A stretch of DNA of 64,000 nucleotides from RPQJ01 sp963746325 (GCA_963746325.1 CAVVBC010000005.1:806001-870000); one strand, 5' to 3'; counted from the first letter of the stretch, positions 11,235 to 21,162 are shown. The notes: generated by a model not told the origin, from the sequence alone. Program-made: numbers and translations.

Positions 11235-12696
11235 ATGCTGGGAGGCCATCCGCGCGCGCTCGCGACGCTGTTCTTCACCGAGATGTGGGAGCGCTTCACG
11301 TTCTACGGCATGCGCGCCCTGCTCGTGCTGTTCCTGGTCGATGCAGTCGAGTCCGGCGGCTACGGCCTCGACGACAAGACGGCCACTGCGATCTACGGCC
11401 TCTACACGGCGGCGGTATTCATGGCCGCGCTGCCCGGCGGCTGGATTGCCGACCGGCTGATCGGCGCGCAGCGCGCGGTGATGATCGGCGGCGCCATGAT
11501 GACCGTGGGCACGCTGATGCTGAGCATCCCCGGCCCGCAGCAACTTTTCTTCGGCGGGCTGCTCGTGATCATCCTGGGCGTCGGGCTGCTGAAGCCGAAC
11601 GTCTCCACGCTCGTTGCCGACCTGTACCCGGAAGGCGGCGGACGCCGTGACGCCGGCTTCACGATTTTCTACATGGGCATCAACCTGGGGGCGTTCATCG
11701 GCCCATTGATCGCGGGCTCGCTCGCGCAGCACTACGGCTGGCGCATCGGGCTTTCTCGCGGCGGCAGTCGGCCTGCCGTTCGGCCTGCTGCAGTTCTGGC
11801 TGTCGCGACACCTGTTCAATGGCGCGGGCGCTGCGCACAACCGCGCGGACGGCGGCGCCGGAATTGCGACGGACTGGCGCCGGCTCTGGATCGCGCTCGG
11901 CGTGCTGGCAATCGTTGCGGCGGTGCTGTTCTCGGGCGCGGTGCACCTCGACCCGACGCGGCTCGCCAAGGGCGCGGCCTACGTCCTCGTCGGCATGGCC
12001 GCGTTGTATTTCATCTACCTGTTTTTCGGCGCCGGACTCGACCCCGTCGAGCGCAAGCGCATGGTCGTCGTGCTCGTCATGTTCCTGGCCGTGGCGTCGT
12101 TCTGGTCCGGTTATGAGCAGGCGGGTTCATCGCTGAACCTGTTCGCCAAGCGCCACATCGACCGCATGGTCGGCGGGTTCGAGATTCCGGCGGGCTGGTT
12201 CCAGTCGGTGCAGCCGGCCTTCGTCATCCTGCTTGCGCCGCTCTTCTCGGCGCTGTGGGTCTACCTGGCCCGGCGCAACATGGATCCCGCGGCGCCGCTC
12301 AAGTTCGCGTTCGGCTTGCTGCTGATGGGGCTCGGCTTCCTGTTCATGGTGGCCGCGGCGCGCATCGTCGCGGGCGGACTCAGCGCGCCGGCTTACCTGT
12401 TGATCCTGACTTACCTGCTGACCGTATTCGGCGAACTCTGCGTGAGCCCCGTCGGTCTCTCGACCGTGACCAAGCTCGCGCCGGCGCGATTGGTCGGCCA
12501 GATGATGGGCGTCTGGTTCCTCGGCAGTTCGCTCGGCAAGCTGATGGCCGGCCTGATCGCGGGCAGCTTCGACCCCAACAACCTCGGCGCGATGCCCGAT
12601 CGCTTCCTGCAGATCGTGCTGTTCGCGTGCGGCGTCGGCGTCGTACTGCTGCTGCTCAGCCGGCCGCTCGCGCGGCTCATGGGCAACGTGCGCTGA
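11235..12696 (+). CDS. POT/PTR family proton-coupled di/tripeptide transporter; one frameshift
   Basis: This is a major-facilitator oligopeptide:H+ symporter of the inner membrane. The POT signature ExxERF is seen in FFTEMWERFTFYGMRALL, followed by the PTR2 region GGWIADRLIG and LLKPNVSTLVADLY, and by FTIFYMGINLGAFIGPL. Helix 7 has FWSGYEQAGSSLNLFAKRHIDR, the conserved polar helix-7 motif, and the C-terminal half has GELCVSPVGLSTVTKLAP. An extra G in GGG 11748-11750 breaks the frame; removing it gives WRIGFLAAAVGLPFGLLQF. Length would be about 486 aa. It starts 9 bp after tatC. It is clearly paralogous to the POT at 14.2 kb, and likely supplies peptides to the downstream hydrolases. Confidence 0.9.
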
Positions 12697-12742
12697 ACCC
12701 GCCTGCCGCCCTTCGTCATCGTTTTCTCAGCTGGAGACCTGC

Positions 12743-14044
12743 ATGTCTTTGAACCTGCCCCTGCGTCGTGCCTTCATCGCCTGGGTCGCTTGCGCAGTTC
12801 CCACGGCGTTCGCCGCGGATGCGCCGACGCCCGGGCCCGTCACGGTGGTGAAGGCTGGCAAGCTCGTCGACGTCGCAGCAGGACGCGTGCGCACTGACCA
12901 GGTCATCGTGATCCAGGACGGCAAAATCGTGGCGGTAGGCCCAGCCGGCGCAACCAAGCTGCCGGCGGGCGCCGTCATCGTCGATCTCGCGGACAAGACG
13001 GTCCTGCCTGGCCTGATCGACACGCACACGCACGTCACCGGTGATCCGACGTCGCCGCCGTATTACGGCTACGGCATCTCCGTGCCGCGCGAGGCGCTGA
13101 AAGGCGCCCGGTTCGCACGCGAGACCCTGCTCTCGGGGGTGACCACGATTCGCAATGTCGGCGCCTCGGGCTACGCCGACGTCGCACTGCGTGACGCGAT
13201 CAACGCGGGCGACGTCGTCGGGCCGCGCATGCTGGTATCCGGCCCCGCAATCGGCATCACCGGCGGACATTGCGATGGCAACCTGCTCGCGCCCGAATAC
13301 GCCGAACGCGGCGAAGGCGTGGCCGACGGCCCGGATGCCGTCCGCGCGATGGTGCGCAAGAACGTGAAGTACGGCGTCGACGTGATCAAGTACTGCGGCA
13401 CCGGCGGCGTGTTCTCGAAGGGCACGCGCGTCGGCGCGCAGCAGTACACGCCTGAGGAAGTTGCGGCCCTCGTCGACGAGGCCCACATGCACGGGCGCAA
13501 GGTGGCGGTGCACGCGCACGGCGCGAACGGCATCAAGGTCGCGCTGAATGCCGGCGTTGACACGATCGAACACGCCAGCCTGATCGACCAGGAAGGCCTC
13601 GACCTGGCGAAGAAGAACGGCGCCTATCTCTCGATGGACATCTTCAACACCGAGTACACGCAGACCGCCGGCCCGAAGCGCGGTGAGCTCGAGGAGTTCA
13701 TGCGCAAGGACCGCGAAGTGGCCCAGGCCCAGCGCGACAATTTCCGTAAGGCCGTGCAGATGGGCATCAAGCTCACGATGGGCACCGACACCGGCGTGCA
13801 TCCACACCAGGACGCGCCGAAGCAGCTGGCCTACATGGTCCAGTACGGCATGTCGCCGATGCAGGCCATCCAGGCGGCGACGAAAGTGGGCGCGGAGGCG
13901 CTCGGGATCGGTGCCGAGGTGGGGCAGGTTGCGCCCGGCTACTCGGCGGATCTCGTGGCGGTCACGTCCGACCCGCTGGCCGACATCCACGCACTCGACG
14001 CCATCGAGTTCGTCATGAAGCAGGGCACCGTCTACAAGCAATGA
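12743..14044 (+). CDS. Secreted metal-dependent amidohydrolase (imidazolonepropionase/prolidase-like)
   Basis: The protein (433 aa) belongs to the amidohydrolase superfamily group that includes secreted Xaa-Pro and aryl-dipeptidase-like enzymes. A signal peptide ends near ...VPTAFAADAP. The metal site is DTHTHVT (D93, H95, H97), with YCGTGGVFSKG carrying the bridging region, VAVHAHG and DTIEHASLID supplying further His ligands, and MGTDTGVHPHQ with the final Asp. GYSADLVAV near the C terminus is the usual closing strand of the small β-domain. It lies between two POT transporters on the same strand, 46 bp after the first. From this context a periplasmic dipeptidase role is inferred; exact substrate cannot be read from sequence. 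Confidence 0.88.
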   Translation: MSLNLPLRRAFIAWVACAVPTAFAADAPTPGPVTVVKAGKLVDVAAGRVRTDQVIVIQDGKIVAVGPAGATKLPAGAVIVDLADKTVLPGLIDTHTHVTGDPTSPPYYGYGISVPREALKGARFARETLLSGVTTIRNVGASGYADVALRDAINAGDVVGPRMLVSGPAIGITGGHCDGNLLAPEYAERGEGVADGPDAVRAMVRKNVKYGVDVIKYCGTGGVFSKGTRVGAQQYTPEEVAALVDEAHMHGRKVAVHAHGANGIKVALNAGVDTIEHASLIDQEGLDLAKKNGAYLSMDIFNTEYTQTAGPKRGELEEFMRKDREVAQAQRDNFRKAVQMGIKLTMGTDTGVHPHQDAPKQLAYMVQYGMSPMQAIQAATKVGAEALGIGAEVGQVAPGYSADLVAVTSDPLADIHALDAIEFVMKQGTVYKQ

Positions 14045-14162
14045 TGCGCGACGACGGCCCAGACCTGTCCCGACGCGAGCCCTTGCTCTCGCACCGCAAT
14101 ATCCACCAGACTCTCGGCCTTCGCGCCGACCGGCGCAACCCTTTGGAAAAGCGAACAAAATA

Positions 14163-15533
14163 ATGTCCAGCACCGCAGTCCCCGGCGTACCCGACGGCAC
14201 CCTGCTCGGCCACCCGAAAGGCCTGTTCCTGCTGTTTGCGACGGAGATGTGGGAGCGCTTCTCGTACTACGGCATGCGTGCGCTGCTGGTCCTGTCGCTG
14301 GTCGCCGGCGTCGAGACTGCCAATCCGGGTTTCGGCTGGTCGCAGGGGGAAGCGCTCAAGCTCTACGGCCTCTTCACCGGCTTCGTCTATTTCACGCCGC
14401 TGATTGGCGGCTGGCTCGCCGACAACTACCTCGGTCAGCGTAAGTCCGTGATCATCGGCGGCCTGGTGATGGCCGCCGGCCAGTTCACGCTCGCCTCGGC
14501 GATTCCTGGCAACCTGCAGCTCTTCTATATCGGCCTCGTGCTGCTCGTCATCGGCAACGGCTTCTTCAAGCCGAACATCTCGACCATGGTCGGCGACCTG
14601 TACCGCGAGGGCGACGCCCGACGCGACGGCGCCTTCACGATCTTCTACATGGGCATCAACGCCGGCGCGTTCATTGCGCCGCTGGTCTGCTCGACACTCG
14701 GGGAGGATCCGGCCAGGGGCTGGGCCTACGGCTACTTCGCGGCCGGCGTCGGCATGATCCTGTCGGTGATCATCCAGCTGCTGTTCGCGCGCAAGTACCT
14801 TGGTGAAGTCGGTGTCGTGCCCGCCGCACGCCGTGCCGCAGCGCTTGCCGGCGGCCAGAAGAAGCCGCTCACACCCGACGAAGTCGATCGCCTGCGCGTG
14901 GTCTTCATGCTCTTCGTCTTCATCGTGCTGTTCTGGGCCGCGTTCGAGCAGGCGGGCGGCCTCATGAACCTGTACGCGGCCGACAAGACTGACCGCATGC
15001 TCGGCAGCTTCGAAGTGCCTGCCGGCTGGTTCCAGTCGCTGAATCCGCTGTTCATCGTGCTGCTCGCGCCGCTGTTCTCGGTGGCCTGGAGCAAGCTCGG
15101 TGAAATGGGCCGCAATCCCGCCACGCCCAAGAAGATGGTGCTCGGCCTGGTGCTGACGGGCATCGGCTTCCTGGCGATGGTCGGCGCCGCGCTCGAATCG
15201 CACGGCGGCGACGCCAAGGCCAGCATGTGGTGGCTGGTGATCGCCTATTTCTTCCACACCACGGGCGAGCTCTGCATCTCGCCGGTCGGCCTCTCGATGG
15301 TGACCAAGCTGGCGCCGCTGCGCCTTGCCTCGCTGATGATGGGCGTCTGGTTCCTGATCAACTTCGTCGCCAACTGGCTCGCCGGCATCATCGGCTCGTA
15401 CGCCGAGTCGCTCGGCGAGCTGTCCATCTTCGGCGGACTCGCCGCCACGCTGTTCTTCTTCGCCATCGTGCTGTGGACGCTGTCCGGCATGCTCGTGCGC
15501 TGGATGCACGGCGCCGAAGAGATCAAGCACTGA
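14163..15533 (+). CDS. POT/PTR family proton-coupled di/tripeptide transporter
   Basis: A second POT symporter, 456 aa and intact. It shows EMWERFSYYGMRALLVLS (ExxERF motif), GGWLADNYLGQRKSV, FFKPNISTMVGDLY, FTIFYMGINAGAFIAPL, the helix-7 motif FWAAFEQAGGLMNLYA and GELCISPVGLSMVTKLAP. It is similar to the transporter at 11.2 kb across its whole length, so the two arose by duplication or entered as a pair. It is preceded by the amidohydrolase (118 bp gap) and followed 25 bp later by a GntR regulator. The natural inference is uptake of the dipeptides made or left by the flanking hydrolases. Confidence 0.94.
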   Translation: MSSTAVPGVPDGTLLGHPKGLFLLFATEMWERFSYYGMRALLVLSLVAGVETANPGFGWSQGEALKLYGLFTGFVYFTPLIGGWLADNYLGQRKSVIIGGLVMAAGQFTLASAIPGNLQLFYIGLVLLVIGNGFFKPNISTMVGDLYREGDARRDGAFTIFYMGINAGAFIAPLVCSTLGEDPARGWAYGYFAAGVGMILSVIIQLLFARKYLGEVGVVPAARRAAALAGGQKKPLTPDEVDRLRVVFMLFVFIVLFWAAFEQAGGLMNLYAADKTDRMLGSFEVPAGWFQSLNPLFIVLLAPLFSVAWSKLGEMGRNPATPKKMVLGLVLTGIGFLAMVGAALESHGGDAKASMWWLVIAYFFHTTGELCISPVGLSMVTKLAPLRLASLMMGVWFLINFVANWLAGIIGSYAESLGELSIFGGLAATLFFFAIVLWTLSGMLVRWMHGAEEIKH

Positions 15534-15558
15534 TGCCGTACAGCGGCGGAGCCACTGC

Positions 15559-16338
15559 ATGAAGCGCACCGAGGGAGCGGCGGCGACGGCCGTGCTCAAC
15601 CGGGAGCTGATCGACGCCGATTCGCCTTCGCCGCTGTACTTCCAGGTGTTCACGGTCCTGCACGACGCGATCGTCAAAGGCCTGATCCCGGCCGGCTCGC
15701 GCATGCCGTCCGAGAAGGAAATCTCGGACGGCTTCGAGGTGTCGCGCATCACGGCACGCCGCACGCTGGTCGAGCTGGCGGCCAAGGGGCTCGTGGTCCG
15801 TCACCGCGGCAAAGGCACCTTCGTAAGCCTGGGCGAACGGCTCGCACCGATCGTCGCCCCGCTCGGCTCGAATGCCGAAAGCCTCGGCGACCTCGGGCGG
15901 GGCACGACCCTCACCGTGCTGCAGAAGCGCATGGCGGTGCTGCCGCCGGAGCTGCAGGATGCATTCGGGCTCGTGGCAGGCACACGCGTCTGCCAGCTGG
16001 TGCGGGTGCGCAGCGCACGGGGCCAGCCTTTCGCGCACTACGTGTCGTGGACGCCGAAGTTCTCGGCCGCAATGCCGAAGAGCGAGCTCGAGGGGGCCAG
16101 CCGCCTGACCCTGTTCGAACGCTATGGCCTGAAGATCGCACGCATGGAACGCTTCCTGAGCGCCGAGGGCGCCGCCCCCGATGTCGCGCGCGCGCTCGAC
16201 GTGCCGAGCGGCAAGCCGCTGCTCAAGCTCGTCCGCTTTTCGTACGACGCCAATGGCCGATTGCAGGATCACCTCACGGCGCGCTACAACTCCGACCTTT
16301 TCAGCTACCGGGTCGAAACGAAAGTCGGGCTCGACTGA
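15559..16338 (+). CDS. GntR/HutC family transcriptional regulator
   Basis: At 259 aa it has the HutC layout: an N-terminal winged helix (MPSEKEISDGFEVSRITARRTL, then GLVVRHRGKGTFV wing) around residues 45-95, and a UTRA effector-binding domain to the end. UTRA domains bind small molecules; HutC itself senses urocanate. The gene sits between the POT transporter (25 bp upstream) and the M2 peptidase (39 bp downstream) on the same strand. It is therefore likely the local repressor of the peptide-use block. Its ligand is unknown, and no clear operator palindrome was spotted in the short spacers. Confidence 0.9.
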   Translation: MKRTEGAAATAVLNRELIDADSPSPLYFQVFTVLHDAIVKGLIPAGSRMPSEKEISDGFEVSRITARRTLVELAAKGLVVRHRGKGTFVSLGERLAPIVAPLGSNAESLGDLGRGTTLTVLQKRMAVLPPELQDAFGLVAGTRVCQLVRVRSARGQPFAHYVSWTPKFSAAMPKSELEGASRLTLFERYGLKIARMERFLSAEGAAPDVARALDVPSGKPLLKLVRFSYDANGRLQDHLTARYNSDLFSYRVETKVGLD

Positions 16339-16377
16339 GCCCACCGTTCGCCTCCTTTTCGTCTTTGGAGATCGCAG

Positions 16378-18225
16378 ATGTCGACCAACCCCAGCGGTGC
16401 ATCCCTCTTGTCCCCGCGCATTCATCGGCTGCGCTCAGCGCTCGGCAGGGCCGTTGCCATCGGCCTGTTCGCCGTCGCCCCGCTGTGCGGCGCAGCAGCC
16501 GAGACGGCCGACGAGTTCGTGGCGCGACTCAACAAGGAGTTCGCGGACATCGGTCGCGAGCTCAATGCGGCCGGCTGGACCCAGGCGACCTACATCACCG
16601 TCGACACGCAGTTGCTGACCGCGCGTGCGAATGAACGCTTCCTCGAGATCTTCAGCCGCGCCGTCGAGGAGTCGAAGCAGTTCGACGGCAAGCCGATGAG
16701 CGCGGACTCGCGCCGCACCCTCGAATTGTTGCGCCTCGGCGTGCCTGCCCCTGCGCCGGACGATCCGGCCAAGCGCGCCGAACTGGCGAAGCTCATGGCG
16801 GGCATGGAAGCGAAATACGGCTCGGCCAAGTACTGCAAGGAAGGCGGCAAGGACTGCCGTGACGAAGTCCAGTTGAAGACCGTGATCGAGGAAAGCCGCA
16901 ACTACGACGAACTGCTCGATGCCTGGAAGGGCTGGCACGACCAGGCGCGGGTGCTGCGCCCGGATTACGTCCGCTTCACGGAGCTGGCCAACGAAGGCGC
17001 GCGAACCATGGGCTACAAGGATCTCGGCGCAATGTGGCGCTCGGGTTACGACATGCCCGCCGACGATTTCACGAAGGAGGCGGCGCGCCTCTACAGCCAG
17101 GTCGAGCCCCTGTACAAGGACCTGCAGTGCTATGCCCGCGGCAAGCTCGCAGCGAAGTACGGTGAAGACAAGGTGCCGGCGGGCAAGCCCATCCCGGCGC
17201 ATCTTTTCGGCAACATGTGGGCCCAGCAGTGGGATGCCGCCTACGACATCTTCGAGCCGTATCCGGGCGTGAGCCAGCTCGACGTCGACTCGGCGCTCGT
17301 GGCGCAGAAATACGATCCGGTGCGCATGACGAAATCAGCCGAGGCGTTCTACCAGTCGATCGCGTTTCCGGCCCTGCCCGGCACGTTCTGGGAGCGCTCG
17401 ATGCTGTCGCAGCCGCGCGACCGCAACGTGCAATGCCATGCCAGCGCCTGGCACATGGACGGCAAGGAAGACGTGCGCATCAAGATGTGCACGCGTCCGA
17501 CGTTCGAAGAACTGAAGACGATCTACCACGAGCTCGGCCACGTCTATTACTTCCTCTGGTACAAGGACCAGCCGTTCATGTTCCAGAACGGCGCGCACGA
17601 CGGCTTCCATGAAGCGATCGGTGACACTGTCACGCTGTCGATGACTCCTGGTTACCTCGCGCAGATCGGGCTGGTGCCGCCGGCGGCGAAGGCAAGCCAT
17701 GAAGCACTGATCAACCAGCAGATGAAGATGGCGCTCGAGAAGATCGCGTTCCTGCCCTTCGGCAAGATGATCGACGAATGGCGCTGGCAGGTGTTCTCCG
17801 GCCAGGTCACGCCGGAGAATTACAACGCCGCCTGGTGGGCGCTGCGCGAGAAGTACCAGGGCATTCGCCCGCCCGTCGACCGCACCGAGGCCGATTTCGA
17901 CCCGGGCGCGAAGTACCACATTCCGGGGAACACGCCTTACACGCGCTACTTCCTCTCGTTCATCCTGCAGTTCCAGTTGCAGAAGGCGCTGTGCGAGGCC
18001 GCCGGCCACCAAGGCCCGTTGTCCGAATGCTCCATCTTCGGCAACGAAGCCGCGGGCAAGAAGTTCGGCGCAATGCTCGAAAAGGGCGCGAGCCAGCCGT
18101 GGCAGGACACGATGTACGAGCTGACCGGCACGCGGCAGATGGACGCCTCGGCGATCATCGAGTACTTCAAGCCGCTGCAGGGCTGGCTCAAGCAGCAGAA
18201 CAAGGGCCAGACCTGCGGCTGGTGA
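16378..18225 (+). CDS. M2 family peptidyl-dipeptidase (ACE-like), secreted
   Basis: M2 metallopeptidases release C-terminal dipeptides from oligopeptides. The 615 aa start with a long signal peptide ending around GAAAETADEF. The zinc motif HELGH is at residues 384-388, and the third ligand E412 lies in HEAIGD, the same HExxH...E spacing as human ACE. Other M2 landmarks are MGYKDLGAMWRSGYDM, AHLFGNMWAQQWD, FYQSIAFPALPGTFWERS and YTRYFLSFILQFQLQKALC. The ATG at 16378 has GGAG about nine bases upstream. Two bases after its stop the OPT transporter begins. The dipeptides produced would suit the two POT symporters, so a scavenging pathway is inferred. Confidence 0.95.
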   Translation: MSTNPSGASLLSPRIHRLRSALGRAVAIGLFAVAPLCGAAAETADEFVARLNKEFADIGRELNAAGWTQATYITVDTQLLTARANERFLEIFSRAVEESKQFDGKPMSADSRRTLELLRLGVPAPAPDDPAKRAELAKLMAGMEAKYGSAKYCKEGGKDCRDEVQLKTVIEESRNYDELLDAWKGWHDQARVLRPDYVRFTELANEGARTMGYKDLGAMWRSGYDMPADDFTKEAARLYSQVEPLYKDLQCYARGKLAAKYGEDKVPAGKPIPAHLFGNMWAQQWDAAYDIFEPYPGVSQLDVDSALVAQKYDPVRMTKSAEAFYQSIAFPALPGTFWERSMLSQPRDRNVQCHASAWHMDGKEDVRIKMCTRPTFEELKTIYHELGHVYYFLWYKDQPFMFQNGAHDGFHEAIGDTVTLSMTPGYLAQIGLVPPAAKASHEALINQQMKMALEKIAFLPFGKMIDEWRWQVFSGQVTPENYNAAWWALREKYQGIRPPVDRTEADFDPGAKYHIPGNTPYTRYFLSFILQFQLQKALCEAAGHQGPLSECSIFGNEAAGKKFGAMLEKGASQPWQDTMYELTGTRQMDASAIIEYFKPLQGWLKQQNKGQTCGW

Positions 18226-18227
18226 TC

Positions 18228-20168
18228 ATGAACTCCTCCATGACCGAGCTCCAGGCGCCCGCGCAACTGACGCCCCGCGCAATCATCCTCGCCATCGTGC
18301 TCGCGGTCCTGCTGGCTGCCGCCAACACCTATCTCGGCCTCTTCGCCGGGCTCACGATCGCCTCGGCCATTCCGGCGGCGGTCGTGTCGATGGCCGTGCT
18401 GCGCGTGCTCGGCGGCAGCACGATCCTCGAGAACAACATCGTGCAGACCGGCGCGTCGGCCGGTTCCTCGATCGCCTCGGGCGTGATCTTCACCATTCCC
18501 GCGCTCGTCATCCTCGGCCACTGGACCGACTTCCGGTACGCCTGGGTGCTGGCGATCGCGGGCCTCGGCGGCATCCTCGGCGTGTTCTTTTCGGTGCCGC
18601 TGCGGCGCTCGCTGATCGTCGAACAGAACCTCCGCTTTCCCGAAGGCGTCGCGGCAGCCGAGGTGCTCAAGGCCGGCGACAATCCGGCCCAGGGCGTGAA
18701 GCTGCTCGGCCTGGCTGCACTCGGCGGCGGCCTGGCCAAGCTCGCGGCGGGCAGTGGCTTGCGCGTCATCCCCGACACGGCGGCCGCGAGCGGCTTTTTC
18801 GGCAAGTGGCTCGCCTATTTCGGCACCAACCTGTCGCCGGCGCTGCTCGGTGTGGGCTACATCGTGGGCCTCAACATCGGCGCGCTCGCGCTCGCGGGCG
18901 GCATGATCTCGTGGAACATCGCGATCCCGATCTACGCCGCGCATTTCCTGCAGGACAACGCGCCGCTCGCGCAGCAGCTCGCCGGCGCGGACGCCGAGAC
19001 CATGGCGGGGGCGATCTGGTCGGCGCAGGTGCGTTACCTCGGCGTCGGCGCGATGCTGGTGGGCGGCGTGTGGGCGCTGATCTCGATTCGCAGTTCGCTG
19101 GCGTCCGGCATCCGCAGCGGACTGGAGGCCACGCGCGCGGGCGCGGCGCGCGCTACGTCGCACACCGAGCAGGACCTGCCGATGCAGGCCATCCTGATCG
19201 GGCTGGTGCTGTTCACGATCCCGCTGTTCGTGCTCTACCAGCTCATCGTCGACAACATCGGCATCAGCCTGCTCATGACGGTGATCATGATCGTCGCCGG
19301 TTTCGTGTTCACCTCGGTGTCGGCCTACATGGCGGGGCTCGTGGGATCGTCCAACAATCCCGTCTCCGGCATCACCATCTGCACGATCCTGTTCGCGTCG
19401 CTGCTGCTGGTCGTGCTGATGGGGCGCGGCGCGGCCCTCGGGCCGGTCGCGGCCATCATGATCGGCTCGGTCGTGTGCTGCGCGGCCTGCATCGGCGGCG
19501 ACAACCTGCAGGACCTGAAGGCCGGCCAGCTGGTGGGCGCCACGCCCTGGCGGCAGCAGGTCATGCTCGCCATCGGCGCGGCAAGCTGCGCGCTGGTGAT
19601 GGCCCCCGTCCTCAACCTGCTGCTCAAGGCCTACGGCATCGGCGCACCCACCGCCGAGCACCCGAACGCATTGATCGCGCCGCAGGCGACGCTGATGGCA
19701 TCGGTCGCCAAGGGCATGTTCGGCGGCGACCTGCCGTGGGGCATGATCTCGATCGGCGCGTTGATCGGCGCCTGCATCATCGTCTTCGACGAGTACCTGA
19801 AGCGCAGCAAGGCTCCGTTCCGAGCGCCGGTGCTCGCCGTCGCAGTCGGCATCTACCTGCCGCTCGAGTTGTCGGTGCCGATCTTCTGCGGCGGCCTGAT
19901 CGCCTACCTGGTCGAGCGCAAGCTTGGCATTCGCGACGATTCGCCAGCCGCCGAGCGCGCGAAGCAGGGCGGTATCCTGTTCGCCGCCGGCCTGATCACC
20001 GGCGAGGCGCTGATGGGCATCTTCATCGCAATTCCAATCGTGATGTCGGGCCGCGCGGACGTGCTGGCCCTGGGATCGGGCCTGCAGTTTGGCGAGGGGC
20101 TGGGGCTCGCCGTGGTCGCAGCGCTTGCGTTCGCGCTGTATCGCGTGGGCGCCGCCCGTCGCGCATGA
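18228..20168 (+). CDS. OPT family oligopeptide transporter
   Basis: This is a polytopic membrane protein of 646 aa. Family features are TPRAIILAIVLAVLLAAANTYLGLFAGLT at the start (the OPT helix-1 motif), TILENNIVQTGASAGSS, and VGSSNNPVSG in the middle, followed by IGGDNLQDLKAGQLVGATP in the region typical of bacterial OPT members. OPT proteins are proton-coupled carriers of tetra/pentapeptides or metal chelates. The ATG at 18228 follows the M2 peptidase stop after two bases (TGATCATG), which points to translational coupling. The longer open frame upstream of 18228 is the shadow of the peptidase. Together with POT carriers it would give uptake over a wide peptide-length range. Confidence 0.92.
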   Translation: MNSSMTELQAPAQLTPRAIILAIVLAVLLAAANTYLGLFAGLTIASAIPAAVVSMAVLRVLGGSTILENNIVQTGASAGSSIASGVIFTIPALVILGHWTDFRYAWVLAIAGLGGILGVFFSVPLRRSLIVEQNLRFPEGVAAAEVLKAGDNPAQGVKLLGLAALGGGLAKLAAGSGLRVIPDTAAASGFFGKWLAYFGTNLSPALLGVGYIVGLNIGALALAGGMISWNIAIPIYAAHFLQDNAPLAQQLAGADAETMAGAIWSAQVRYLGVGAMLVGGVWALISIRSSLASGIRSGLEATRAGAARATSHTEQDLPMQAILIGLVLFTIPLFVLYQLIVDNIGISLLMTVIMIVAGFVFTSVSAYMAGLVGSSNNPVSGITICTILFASLLLVVLMGRGAALGPVAAIMIGSVVCCAACIGGDNLQDLKAGQLVGATPWRQQVMLAIGAASCALVMAPVLNLLLKAYGIGAPTAEHPNALIAPQATLMASVAKGMFGGDLPWGMISIGALIGACIIVFDEYLKRSKAPFRAPVLAVAVGIYLPLELSVPIFCGGLIAYLVERKLGIRDDSPAAERAKQGGILFAAGLITGEALMGIFIAIPIVMSGRADVLALGSGLQFGEGLGLAVVAALAFALYRVGAARRA

Positions 20169-20220
20169 CCTGGTTCACACGGATGGTGCAACGGCAAGCG
20201 ACGCGGCAACGGCCCGGGCG

Positions 20221-21105
20221 ATGACCTCGCACAGGGCACGCGTGTATGCGTGCTTCGCCCTCGTGTACCTGGTGTGGGGTTCGAGCTTCCTGGTGGCTCG
20301 CGTCGGCGTCACCGATCTGCCGCCATTGCTGTTCGCTGCGTTGCGGTCATTGATCGGCGGGTCGCTGCTGCTCGCTTTCGCGCTGTATCGCGGCAGCCGC
20401 CTGCCGACGACCGCGCGCGAATGGCAGCAGATCTTCTTTTTCTCGCTGGTGCTGATCGCCTTCAGCAGCGGCTCCTCGACGTTCGCGCTCAAGTACATCG
20501 CGTCGAACGAGGTCGCGCTGCTGAACGCCAGCATGGCGCTCTGGATCGCCGGCCTGGGGACGCTGGGCGCGCAGGGCCAGAAGCTGTCGGTACCGAGCAC
20601 CATCGGGCTTTGCATCGGGTTCGTCGGCGTGGCGCTGCTGGTGTGGCCCGCCGAGGCACGGCTCACGCCGCACATCGGCTGGCAACTGCTGGTACTGGCC
20701 GCGGCCGCCGTCTGGGCTGGCGGGACGATTCTCTACCGCAACAGCACGCTCGTCATCGGCACGATCGCGTTCAACGCGATGGTCATGCTGGTGGGCGGCG
20801 GCGTACTCGGTATCGCGGGCGTCGCCTCGGGCGAGTTGCCCCGCTGGCACTGGGAATGGCGTGGCATGCTCGCGATCCTTTTCCTTGCGGTATTCACCTC
20901 GGCGATCACGTACAGCGCGTTCACCTGGCTCATGAAGAACGCGCGCACGGACCACGTCGCGACGTTTGCCTACGTCAACCCGGCCATCGCCACGCTGCTG
21001 GGCTGGCTCGTGCTCGGTGAGACGCTCACGCCGCAGCAGTTGCTGGGAATGCTGGTCGCGCTCGGCGGGGTGGTGCTGGTGACGATGCCGCACCGCTATC
21101 TCTAG
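20221..21105 (+). CDS. EamA/DMT family transporter
   Basis: A 294-aa, ten-helix protein with two EamA repeats. Landmarks are YLVWGSSFLVARVGV near the N terminus, SSGSSTFALKYIASNEVALLNA, and in the second half TSAITYSAFTWLMKNARTDHVATFAYVNPAIATLLGWLVLGE, the classic end of repeat two. EamA proteins often export amino acids or metabolites. Its place at the end of the peptide block suggests overflow of amino acids released from peptides, but that is inference. The start at ATG 20221, 52 bp after the OPT gene, gives the usual MTSHRARVYACFALVYLVWG N terminus. Confidence 0.88.
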   Translation: MTSHRARVYACFALVYLVWGSSFLVARVGVTDLPPLLFAALRSLIGGSLLLAFALYRGSRLPTTAREWQQIFFFSLVLIAFSSGSSTFALKYIASNEVALLNASMALWIAGLGTLGAQGQKLSVPSTIGLCIGFVGVALLVWPAEARLTPHIGWQLLVLAAAAVWAGGTILYRNSTLVIGTIAFNAMVMLVGGGVLGIAGVASGELPRWHWEWRGMLAILFLAVFTSAITYSAFTWLMKNARTDHVATFAYVNPAIATLLGWLVLGETLTPQQLLGMLVALGGVVLVTMPHRYL

Positions 21106-21162
21106 CGACGGGCCGCACCGCCATTGCCAGCGGCGGGTCGCGTGGCGGCTGGCGGCCTGCGG

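Noticed and set aside
10002..11969. 655-codon minus-strand open frame
   Set aside because: It lies opposite tatC and the POT gene, is His/Arg/Gln-rich without any domain, and is the usual antisense shadow of GC-rich coding sequence.
12716..15785. Two long minus-strand open frames (about 490 and 590 codons)
   Set aside because: They mirror the amidohydrolase and POT genes, whose homology is unambiguous; composition is that of antisense frames.
17946..19661. 571-codon minus-strand open frame opposite the OPT gene
   Set aside because: Arg/His/Asp-rich with no fold-like hydrophobic pattern, and the plus strand is a clear OPT transporter.
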